Source: Bacilli bacterium
GTDB lineage: Bacteria; Bacillota_I; Bacilli_A; RFN20; CAG-826
Reading direction: 5' to 3'
Assembly: GCA_024698065.1 (NCBI GenBank)
Contig: JAILRR010000103.1
Span: forward strand, 1-30,149
Length of the DNA stretch: 30,149 bases
Position numbers and translations under genes: made by a program. Shown piece by piece: positions 1 through 6,785 of this stretch (position 1 is the stretch's first letter; the number at the start of each line of letters is the position of its first letter). Under the pieces are notes generated by a model. The model was given only the letters and a program-made list of their open reading frames with translations, was not told the DNA's origin and did not search any database.

Positions 1-1644
1 GCGACCGGAAAGACCGAGAAGATTTTTTATCTGACGGCGAAAAACAGCGGTTCTGCCGCGGCTTATGACGCCCTAAGCAAACTTTACGAGAAAGGCTTAT
101 GCGCCAGAGATTCCGTTCTCACCTCGAAAGAAAAGATATGCTTTCGCCCAGGGGCTTCTTGCAATCCTGATGACTGCCCATACGCGAGAGGGTATTACGA
201 TAAAATCCGTTCAGTTACCGAAAAAGCCATCAAAAGTGGCCGTCGTTTCTCGCCTGATTACATAGTCGAACTCGCTATGGAAGAACAAATATGCCCATTT
301 GAGATGGAACTCGACCTCTCACTTTGGAGCGATGTCATCATCTGTGACTATAACTATTTCTTCGATCCACTAGTTAAACTAGAGAGATATTTCGGAGAAG
401 AAGCGGACCCATCGAAATTCGTTCTTCTCATCGATGAAGCGCATAACCTTGTCGAAAGGGGACGCGATATGTATGGCTCCCATGTTTCGCTTCTCGAATG
501 CAAAAGGGCCAAGAAAGCGCTTGGAACCAAGACAAACAGGTCGCTAAAGCTCTCTTTGAACAAGATAAGCAAGGTTCTCGAGAATCTCTCAACGAACTTA
601 GAAGACGAACACAAAATTTTTGAATACGTACCTGAGTCTTTGCTTTCTGCGCTTGAATCTTTGAGGACGAAGCAAAGAAGTCTCGATAAAGAAAAGCACC
701 TGCCATATCCAAGTGAATTCCGCGAATTCTCTAGGGAATGCCACGCTTTTTCCTCAATTTACGAAGGTTATTCGGAGCATCTTACCTGTTTTGCCGAGAA
801 AAGAGGCGACGATTTCATCTTCAGGATTTATTGCCCTGATCCAGCGCCATTGCTTAGTGAATCCCTAAAGAAAGTCAAAGGCCACGTCTTGTTCAGCGCG
901 ACCCTTTCGCCGATCGACTATTACATGAATGCGGTAGAAGGAGAAGAAGGAAAACCTTATCTTTTGCTTCCTTCGCCTTTTCCACCAGACAATTTCAAAA
1001 TCATCGTCGCTCCAAACATCTCTACAAGATACAAGGATAGGGGGAAAAGCTACGATGAAGTCGCTAGATATTTGGAGGCTTTCGTTTCCAAAAAGAAAGG
1101 CAATTACTTCATTTTCTTACCATCATACGAGTATCTCGAGAACATCAAAGGCAAGCTTTCTTTTGATGAGGCAACAATACATATCCAAGAGAGGAATATG
1201 ACTAACGAGGAGAAAGAAGATTTTCTTACGCATTTCCACAAGAACCCAAAGAAGACACATATCGGACTCCTCATCATGGGAGGTTCTTTCAGCGAAGGAA
1301 TTGATATGGTGGATGATCGTCTTATTGGCGTAGCCATCGTCGGAATCGGTTTGCCTCAGCTTTCTTATGAAAGAGATCTCATCCGCGATCATTACGAGAA
1401 GAACGGTTCTGACGGTTTCGCCTATTCCTATAAGAACCCTGGCCTTAACAAAGTTATGCAGGCCATGGGAAGGCTCATCAGAAGCGAAAGTGACCGTGGT
1501 GCCGCGCTTTTGATTGATGACCGCTATCTCCAGAATGAGTATCGGATGGTCCTTGAACGCTCATATAGCGGGTACGAAGTCGCTTATTCTCCCGAGGAAG
1601 TGAAAGAGTCATTAGATACTTTCTTCCTTAAAGGAAAGAAATAA
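1..1644 (+). CDS. XPD/DinG-like Fe-S DNA helicase (DEAD_2 family), 5' end missing
   Basis: Superfamily 2 ATP-dependent DNA helicase of the XPD/DinG type; these unwind DNA 5' to 3' in repair or in resolving unusual structures. The reading frame is open from base 1, so the N-terminus lies outside the window; 547 residues are visible. They begin inside the Walker A motif (ATGKT, visible residues 1-5). Four cysteines at visible residues 47, 54, 59 and 98 sit between motif I and the DEAH box, where XPD/DinG proteins bind a [4Fe-4S] cluster. The DEAH box follows (LLIDEAHN), then SATL, and near the C-terminus QAMGRLIRSESDRG, the arginine-finger motif VI. It ends 22 nt before lepA. The family call is firm; whether it is a DinG orthologue or a paralogue cannot be settled without the N-terminus. 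Confidence 0.9.
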   Translation, partial: ATGKTEKIFYLTAKNSGSAAAYDALSKLYEKGLCARDSVLTSKEKICFRPGASCNPDDCPYARGYYDKIRSVTEKAIKSGRRFSPDYIVELAMEEQICPFEMELDLSLWSDVIICDYNYFFDPLVKLERYFGEEADPSKFVLLIDEAHNLVERGRDMYGSHVSLLECKRAKKALGTKTNRSLKLSLNKISKVLENLSTNLEDEHKIFEYVPESLLSALESLRTKQRSLDKEKHLPYPSEFREFSRECHAFSSIYEGYSEHLTCFAEKRGDDFIFRIYCPDPAPLLSESLKKVKGHVLFSATLSPIDYYMNAVEGEEGKPYLLLPSPFPPDNFKIIVAPNISTRYKDRGKSYDEVARYLEAFVSKKKGNYFIFLPSYEYLENIKGKLSFDEATIHIQERNMTNEEKEDFLTHFHKNPKKTHIGLLIMGGSFSEGIDMVDDRLIGVAIVGIGLPQLSYERDLIRDHYEKNGSDGFAYSYKNPGLNKVMQAMGRLIRSESDRGAALLIDDRYLQNEYRMVLERSYSGYEVAYSPEEVKESLDTFFLKGKK

Positions 1645-1646
1645 AT

Positions 1647-1652
1647 TATAAT
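1647..1652 (+). promoter_or_regulatory. Putative -10 box for lepA
   Basis: A perfect TATAAT lies just after the helicase stop codon and 14 nt before the lepA ATG. Transcription would start near 1659, leaving a leader of about 8 nt with no Shine-Dalgarno sequence. No convincing -35 box is seen upstream. Confidence 0.5.
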
Positions 1653-1666
1653 TCTTCGAGTCAATT

Positions 1667-3484
1667 ATGCCGTTTAACAAAAAGTACATCAGAAACTTCT
1701 GCGTCATCGCCCATATCGACCATGGCAAGAGCACGATCTGCGACCGAATCCTTGAGAACACCGGAGCGGTTGAGAAACGTAATCTTTCCGCGCAAATGCT
1801 CGACGATATGGAGCTTGAGCAAGAACGCGGCATCACCATTAAACTCAACGCCGTCACCGTGACTTTTAAGTCAAAAGACGGAAACGAATATGTTTTTAAC
1901 CTCATCGACACTCCTGGGCACGTTGATTTTACCTATGAGGTCTCTAGGAGCTTAGCGGCTTGCGAAGGCGCCGTTTTGGTCGTCGATGCCACTCAAGGCG
2001 TGCAGGCGCAAACCCTTGCAAACGTCTATCTTGCGGTCGATAACGACCTCATGATCATTCCTGTCATCAACAAGATCGATTTGCCTAGCGCCGATATTCC
2101 TTTGGCGAAGAAAGAAATCGAATCGAAGATTGGTCTTTCGACGAACGATGTCGTCTGCGTCAGCGGCAAAACCGGCGTCGGCATCGATGAAATGCTTGAG
2201 AAAGTGGTGGAGCTTGTCCCACCTCCAAGTGGCGACAGCGAGGCTCCTTTAGAAGCCTTGATCTTCGATTCCTATTACGACTCCTATCGCGGCGTCGTTG
2301 TCCTTGTCAGGGTCAAAAATGGCCGTGTCAAAGTCGGTGACAAAATTCGTCTTATGCAAAGCGGAAAGACCTACACAGTCACCGAGGTTGGAATCCGTAC
2401 TCCAAAAGAACTCTCGACTGGTGTTCTTGAATGCGGTGAAGTCGGCTATTTGACCGCGACCATCAAAGACATCAAAGATGTTTTCCCAGGCGAAACCGTC
2501 ACTTTGGAGAACAAACCTGCCAAAGAACCTCTTCCTGGCTACCGCAAAATCATGCCGATGGTTTATTGTGGCCTCTACCCAGTCGATTCTCAGAAATATG
2601 GCGACCTAAAGGACGCTCTTGAGAAGCTCACATTGAACGATGCTTCTCTCGTCTATGAGCCAGAGAGCTCAAAAGCCCTAGGCTTTGGTTTCCGTGCTGG
2701 CTTCCTTGGCCTTCTCCATATGGATGTCATCCAGGAGAGGCTTGAAAGGGAATATAACCTTAACCTTATCCTTACCGCGCCGTCGGTCAAATATAGGGTC
2801 AACCTCACCAATGGCGATGTCCTTACCATTGATAACCCAAGTGAAATGCCTGAGCCATCGAAGATTTCTTCTATCGAAGAACCTTATGTCTTAGCCTCAA
2901 TCATGACACCTAAAGACTATGTCGGATCGATTATGCAGCTTTGCCAAGATAAACGCGGCATCTACCAGGATCTCATCTATTTTGACGATACAAGAGAGAC
3001 CTTAAAGTACCTCATTCCACTTAGTGAAATCATCTTCAATTTCTTCGATCGCCTTAAGAGCGTTTCCCGTGGCTATGCCTCGCTTGATTACACGCTTGAC
3101 ACCTTCAGACCAAGCGACCTCGCCAAGATGGATATCTATCTGAATGGCGACCCAATCGACGCTTTAAGCACAGTCGTTTATCGTAAGAGCGCCTATAGCA
3201 GGGGTCTTGCCATTGTCTCAAAACTCAAAGAAATCATCCCTAAGCAGCAGTTCGAAGTCCCTCTTCAGGCTGCCATCAATGGCAAAGTCATCGCCAGAAG
3301 CGACATCAAGTCCGTCCGTAAGGACGTTCTCGCCAAATGCTATGGTGGTGATATTTCCCGTAAGAAGAAGCTTTTAGAGAAGCAAAAAGAAGGCAAAAAG
3401 AGGATGAAAGCCATCGGTTCCGTCGAGGTTCCACAAGAGGCTTTCATGGCGCTTCTCTCGATTGATGAAGGCAACGAAAAGTAA
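1667..3484 (+). CDS. lepA: Elongation factor 4 (LepA), ribosome-associated GTPase
   Basis: Translational GTPase that binds the ribosome and affects elongation and 30S assembly. At 605 residues it has the normal family length. The G domain shows the P-loop AHIDHGKST (residues 15-23), the switch I region with RGITIK (54-59), DTPGH (81-85) and NKID (135-138). EF-G-like domains II, III and V follow. The lysine-rich LepA C-terminal domain ends the protein and contains the family signature around GGDISRKKKLLEKQKEGKKRM. There is no Shine-Dalgarno sequence before the ATG; a TATAAT 14 nt upstream suggests its own promoter with a very short leader. In Bacillus lepA is followed directly by hemW; here two extra genes intervene. 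Confidence 0.97.
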   Translation: MPFNKKYIRNFCVIAHIDHGKSTICDRILENTGAVEKRNLSAQMLDDMELEQERGITIKLNAVTVTFKSKDGNEYVFNLIDTPGHVDFTYEVSRSLAACEGAVLVVDATQGVQAQTLANVYLAVDNDLMIIPVINKIDLPSADIPLAKKEIESKIGLSTNDVVCVSGKTGVGIDEMLEKVVELVPPPSGDSEAPLEALIFDSYYDSYRGVVVLVRVKNGRVKVGDKIRLMQSGKTYTVTEVGIRTPKELSTGVLECGEVGYLTATIKDIKDVFPGETVTLENKPAKEPLPGYRKIMPMVYCGLYPVDSQKYGDLKDALEKLTLNDASLVYEPESSKALGFGFRAGFLGLLHMDVIQERLEREYNLNLILTAPSVKYRVNLTNGDVLTIDNPSEMPEPSKISSIEEPYVLASIMTPKDYVGSIMQLCQDKRGIYQDLIYFDDTRETLKYLIPLSEIIFNFFDRLKSVSRGYASLDYTLDTFRPSDLAKMDIYLNGDPIDALSTVVYRKSAYSRGLAIVSKLKEIIPKQQFEVPLQAAINGKVIARSDIKSVRKDVLAKCYGGDISRKKKLLEKQKEGKKRMKAIGSVEVPQEAFMALLSIDEGNEK

Positions 3485-3512
3485 CACCGTTCCTTGTTAA
3501 TTCATTGTTTTC

Positions 3513-3535
3513 CTAAATATTTTTAGTAGTTTTTT
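3513..3535 (+). terminator. Weak AT-rich hairpin after lepA, possible terminator
   Basis: CTAAA (3513-3517) can pair with TTTAG (3522-3526) across a 4-nt loop, followed by TAG and a run of six T. The stem is short and AT-rich, so termination is uncertain, but it is the only candidate between lepA and the next promoter. Confidence 0.3.
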
Positions 3536-3545
3536 AGTTCTTGTA

Positions 3546-3574
3546 TTGTCTCAAAACTCTCTCTCATCTATAAT
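3546..3574 (+). promoter_or_regulatory. Promoter of the Fic-like/hemW unit, near-leaderless
   Basis: TTGTCT (3546-3551), a 17-nt spacer, then a perfect TATAAT (3569-3574). Transcription is predicted to start at about 3581, only 3 nt before the ATG at 3584. No Shine-Dalgarno site could fit in such a leader. Confidence 0.65.
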
Positions 3575-3583
3575 TATTCAGGT

Positions 3584-5155
3584 ATGTCATCCAAATACAC
3601 GAATCTCTATACCGACGAGAGGTATCTTAATCGTCGCGAATTGTCCCGTGCGTTAAACACGACTTTCATCGATTCTTTTTGGCAAGAACAAGAGGAATAC
3701 AGGAAGCAATATCGCTATCCTCTTCCGATCAACCTCATCAATAGAACTCAGATCTACATCACTTTGACCCCAATCATCAAAGATAAGATCACGATGTTCG
3801 AGAACAAGATCGACAATACTTTAAGGCTATATAGGGCTCTTGACGAGGATGCCAAGTACGAAGTCAGAAAAGGCGTTTTCTTTTCATGGCTACGCGCAAT
3901 TGCCGTCTATCAGGGCGTGAATATTAGCGACATCTCGGTCAGGGCTTTGCTTAACGGGACGTATCGTGAGGAAAACACCGCTCATACGCCAGTTATTCAT
4001 TATCTTCATACCTTAGACCATTATCTTGGGGAGGAGAGGATCCTTCCTTCCGATGACAATTTCTTAGCAGATGCTTTCACCTATCTTCTTGGTGTTCCTG
4101 AACTTACGAAGTTCTACCGCGAAGAAGGTCCAAGTTCCTACCGTCCAACCTCGATCATCAATGGCTACGACTATGACAAAGCCCCAGCCAGAGATATCGA
4201 AGATATGATGGAGAACCTATTCGGCACCCTCAGAAAAGGTGATAACCTTCTCATCAATTCGTTGACCGCGTTATTCTACGTCTCATACATCCAGCCATTC
4301 GATGACCTTAACTACCCGCTTTCCATCCTTCTTGCGAAGAATGTCTATGCCAGTGGCAGTTCAGGTGTTGCTGCCTTCATGCTTCCTTTCGAAACGCTTC
4401 TTGGCGACCATGCCGTCATGGAATCGATTAAAGAGTGTAAGAAAGAAGGCGACCTGACCTATTTCATCCTTAGCTGCATGAATGTGATGAATCGCCTTCT
4501 CGATTTCTTAAAAGACCAGATTCAACAAGCTCGCCTCACCCATTACAAAGAGGAATATAGAACCCTTTCCCCTGAAGAAGAAGCTAGAGCAGAGGAGATC
4601 AAACCCGCTCCAGTAGAACCTCTTCCTGAGCCTGAGCCTAAGGTTGAGCCTGTCCCAGTTGAACCCGTCCTTCCTAAAGAGCCTCAAGAAGAACCTCTTG
4701 AAGAACAATTTGAAGAGGAAACGGTTGAGGAAGAACCTCTTCCTGAGCCGGAGCCTCCTAAGAAAGAAGAAGTGCCGGTCATTGAAAAGAAAGAGCCGAA
4801 GAACGCTCTCAAACCTAGCGGTTACATCACTCCTGAGGAGATGATGGAGACAAGCGCTCCGGCTTACCGCATAGGCGTCCCGGCCAACACTCTTAGCGAC
4901 AAAGAAGTCAAAGAATACGTCCGTTACCTCCTTGAGACGAACCCAAGCCTCAACAGGAAACAGTCAAGTTTCTTGGCGAACCATTGCACGCCTGGTCGTT
5001 ATTACACGATTCAGCAATACAAATCATTCTGTCGCTGCGCTTATGAGACAGCCCGTACTTCGATGGACCACTTGGCCAGCGAAGGCTATTACGAAAAACT
5101 CCAAGTGAAGAACAAATTCGTTTATCGTCCAGCCACTAAAGGAGAAAAGAAATGA
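3584..5155 (+). CDS. Degenerate Fic-fold protein with C-terminal winged helix; predicted AMPylation-inactive
   Basis: 523 residues. The central region reads like a Fic domain: a flap-like stretch SYRPTSIINGYDYDKA (185-200), a helix pair, then QPFDDLNYP (237-245) exactly where Fic enzymes carry HPFx[DE]GNGR. The P, F, acidic residue and N are kept. The catalytic His is Gln237, both glycines are lost (Leu242, Tyr244) and the nucleotide-binding Arg is Pro245. A helix with VIHYLHTLDHYL (137-148) matches the region after the usual inhibitory helix. Residues about 329-404 are a Glu/Pro-rich linker with an internal repeat. Residues about 436-516 look like the winged helix often found C-terminal to Fic domains. 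Known Fic enzymes transfer AMP or related groups from nucleotides; I infer this one is a binding or scaffold protein, perhaps DNA-linked. Its stop overlaps the next ATG (ATGA), so it is co-translated with a membrane protein and sits ahead of hemW. Confidence 0.75.
   Translation: MSSKYTNLYTDERYLNRRELSRALNTTFIDSFWQEQEEYRKQYRYPLPINLINRTQIYITLTPIIKDKITMFENKIDNTLRLYRALDEDAKYEVRKGVFFSWLRAIAVYQGVNISDISVRALLNGTYREENTAHTPVIHYLHTLDHYLGEERILPSDDNFLADAFTYLLGVPELTKFYREEGPSSYRPTSIINGYDYDKAPARDIEDMMENLFGTLRKGDNLLINSLTALFYVSYIQPFDDLNYPLSILLAKNVYASGSSGVAAFMLPFETLLGDHAVMESIKECKKEGDLTYFILSCMNVMNRLLDFLKDQIQQARLTHYKEEYRTLSPEEEARAEEIKPAPVEPLPEPEPKVEPVPVEPVLPKEPQEEPLEEQFEEETVEEEPLPEPEPPKKEEVPVIEKKEPKNALKPSGYITPEEMMETSAPAYRIGVPANTLSDKEVKEYVRYLLETNPSLNRKQSSFLANHCTPGRYYTIQQYKSFCRCAYETARTSMDHLASEGYYEKLQVKNKFVYRPATKGEKK
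4616..4756 (+). repeat. Direct repeat in the Glu/Pro-rich linker of the Fic-like gene
   Basis: A 24-nt unit at 4616-4639 recurs at 4733-4756 with one mismatch, 117 nt apart and in the same frame. Both copies encode EPLPEPEP, separated by a stretch rich in EP, EE and VEP. This suggests the linker grew by in-frame duplication; such linkers often differ in length between strains. Confidence 0.7.
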
Positions 5156-5553
5156 GAACCTACGCCAGCTTTTTTGAGAGCCCATTATTCATTACCATTG
5201 CCCTTGTCGTCTTTTTCGGCATTATCGTCTTAGGCGTCATCCTCGTTAAGAAATACGTAAAGCCTTTCCAAAACCCAGAAAAACCTAAGAGCGACAAGGA
5301 AATCGCCGAAGAAGAGGTCAATCGTCTCGTCACCGACATCACCGATGAAGAAACCATTCAGCAGATGAACGAAGCCGCCCGCGAGCTTGAGAAAGACGCC
5401 GATCGCCCAACAGAGAAAGAAGTGGCTGAGGAAGAAGTCTCTCGCGCTACCGAAGAAGTCCTCGACGAAGAAACCGCCGAAGCGATGAGACGCTACGCTG
5501 AAGAGCATCCAGAAGAAGCTGCCGCTTTCGAAGAAAAAGAAGACAAAGAATAG
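5152..5553 (+). CDS. Small single-span membrane protein with a duplicated 40-residue acidic repeat
   Basis: 133 residues, not recognised as a known family. Residues 12-32 form one hydrophobic span, followed by KKYVK, which predicts a cytoplasmic C-terminus. The rest is acidic and helical and consists of two copies of a 40-residue unit (47-86 and 87-126). K-E-[IV]-A-E-E-E-V-[NS]-R and D-E-E-T-x3-M recur at exactly the same offset in both copies. The ATG overlaps the stop of the Fic-like gene by 4 nt, and hemW begins 2 nt after this stop, so all three are probably one transcript. The shape suggests a membrane anchor with a repeated protein-binding arm; the coupled Fic-like protein is the obvious candidate partner. 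Function is unknown. Confidence 0.8.
   Translation: MRTYASFFESPLFITIALVVFFGIIVLGVILVKKYVKPFQNPEKPKSDKEIAEEEVNRLVTDITDEETIQQMNEAARELEKDADRPTEKEVAEEEVSRATEEVLDEETAEAMRRYAEEHPEEAAAFEEKEDKE
5290..5529 (+). repeat. Tandem duplication encoding two 40-residue acidic units
   Basis: Codons 47-86 (5290-5409) and 87-126 (5410-5529) of the small membrane protein are in-frame tandem copies with a 120-nt period. About half of the residues are identical, including KE.AEEEV.R and DEET, so the duplication is old rather than recent. Confidence 0.75.
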
Positions 5554-5555
5554 TC

Positions 5556-6650
5556 GTGGCCGAATCTTTATACGTTCACATTCCATTTTGTGCCCATATC
5601 TGCGGGTATTGTGACTTCACGAAGGTCATATACCAAGAAGAGTGGGCCTTTTCTTATGTCGATAGGCTTATTGAGCAATTAGATGGCCTAGGCATCAACA
5701 AACCCTTAAAGACTGTTTATGTGGGTGGTGGAACGCCTACATCATTGCCATCCTGTCTTCTGAAGAAGGTTCTCGCAAAACTTTCTACATACCTCGATAA
5801 ATCGGACTACGAATTCACGATTGAGGCAAACCCAGAGAACCTAACTGAGGAAAAACTTTTGATCATGCGTGAGTGCGGTGTGAATCGCCTCTCAATCGGA
5901 GTTGAAAGCTCACACCTCAAGTTCCTAAAACTGATGGGTAGAGGTCACAATTTTGAGGAAGCGAAAGAGAAAGTGGCACTGGCCAAAAAATGTGGTTTCA
6001 CCAACATTACCTGTGACTTGATTTATGGTCTTCCAACTGAAACATTAGAAGACGTAAAACAAGATGTGGTGGCACTTTTATCCTTAGATGTCCCTCATCT
6101 TTCAACCTATTGCCTAAGCGTCAATCCTGGCACTTCTTGGCATAACCAAGGCTATAAAGAAATGGATGACGAGGATGCCGCCAATCAGTACGATCTCATC
6201 CTTAATGAATTCAGAAAAGCAGGTTATAAGAGATACGAAGTATCGAACTTCTCAAAACCTGGTTTCGAATCCCGTCACAACCTGACCTATTGGCATGACG
6301 AAGAATATTATGCAGCCGGTTTGGGCGCCAGTGGTTACCTGAGCGGGGAGCGCTTCACCTTCACGAAGAACCTTCTTGCTTATCTTAAAGGTGACTTCGA
6401 AGGGGAAAGAGAGACCCTTTCAGAAAAGGATTTGAAAGAGGAATTCTTCTTAACAAACCTCCGCCTCGAAGAAGGTTTCTCTTTAGAAAACTATAAGGAG
6501 CGCTTCGGATCTTCTTTCTTAAGCGATTACAAAGAACAGCTCGATAAACTAAAGTCCGATGGGCTCTTGGTTTTTGAGGGTGATAGAGTGCGTTGCACAG
6601 ATAAAGGAATCCTCCTTCTCGACCGCGTGTTATTATCCTTATTTAAATAG
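5556..6650 (+). CDS. hemW: HemW-type radical SAM protein (heme chaperone family)
   Basis: 364 residues. The radical SAM cluster motif is C12-x3-C16-x2-C19 (PFCAHICGYCDF), followed by the glycine-rich VGGGTPT. The C-terminal part carries HNLTYW, the HN..YW motif that groups HemW with coproporphyrinogen III oxidase-like proteins. Family members have been shown to bind heme and deliver it to acceptors rather than act as oxidases. The lack of the extra N-terminal residues of true HemN favours HemW. The start is GTG at 5556, 2 nt after the previous stop and without a Shine-Dalgarno sequence, consistent with translational coupling. In Bacilli hemW lies between lepA and hrcA, as here. Confidence 0.93.
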   Translation: MAESLYVHIPFCAHICGYCDFTKVIYQEEWAFSYVDRLIEQLDGLGINKPLKTVYVGGGTPTSLPSCLLKKVLAKLSTYLDKSDYEFTIEANPENLTEEKLLIMRECGVNRLSIGVESSHLKFLKLMGRGHNFEEAKEKVALAKKCGFTNITCDLIYGLPTETLEDVKQDVVALLSLDVPHLSTYCLSVNPGTSWHNQGYKEMDDEDAANQYDLILNEFRKAGYKRYEVSNFSKPGFESRHNLTYWHDEEYYAAGLGASGYLSGERFTFTKNLLAYLKGDFEGERETLSEKDLKEEFFLTNLRLEEGFSLENYKERFGSSFLSDYKEQLDKLKSDGLLVFEGDRVRCTDKGILLLDRVLLSLFK

Positions 6651-6667
6651 GAAACGCGCATATGCTA

Positions 6668-6690
6668 AGAGTCCCCCTAAAGGGGATTTT
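6668..6690 (+). terminator. Rho-independent terminator after hemW
   Basis: TCCCC (6672-6676) pairs with GGGGA (6682-6686) around a 5-nt loop, with weaker A-T and G-U pairs extending the base, ending in ATTTT. It lies 17 nt after the hemW stop and separates that unit from the heat-shock promoter. Confidence 0.7.
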
Positions 6691-6697
6691 CATTTAT

Positions 6698-6724
6698 CTA
6701 GCACTTGTATATTGACAGTGCTAA
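6698..6724 (+). promoter_or_regulatory. CIRCE operator 1 (HrcA binding site)
   Basis: CTAGCACTT - 9 nt - CAGTGCTAA matches the CIRCE consensus TTAGCACTC-N9-GAGTGCTAA at all but four positions with the exact 9-9-9 spacing. It covers the -35 box of the hrcA promoter, so bound HrcA would block RNA polymerase. Confidence 0.92.
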
Positions 6725-6739
6725 AGAGCGCCATATAAT
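6712..6739 (+). promoter_or_regulatory. Sigma-A promoter of the hrcA-grpE-dnaK-dnaJ operon
   Basis: TTGACA (6712-6717), a 16-nt spacer, then TATAAT (6734-6739): both boxes are perfect. Transcription should start near 6746, inside the second CIRCE element. Confidence 0.92.
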
Positions 6740-6743
6740 ATCG

Positions 6744-6770
6744 TTAGCACCAGAAAGGTGTGACTGCTAA
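6744..6770 (+). promoter_or_regulatory. CIRCE operator 2 (HrcA binding site)
   Basis: TTAGCACCA - 9 nt - GACTGCTAA, again with exact 9-9-9 CIRCE spacing and three mismatches to consensus. It overlaps the predicted transcription start and ends just before the hrcA Shine-Dalgarno site (AAGGAG at about 6772-6777), so it would also be in the 5' leader RNA. Confidence 0.85.
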
Positions 6771-6785
6771 AAAGGAGAGCAAAAG

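Noticed and set aside
4616..4756. Short repeats that could suggest a CRISPR-like array
   Set aside because: Only two copies, in frame within a Glu/Pro coding linker, with no regular spacers.
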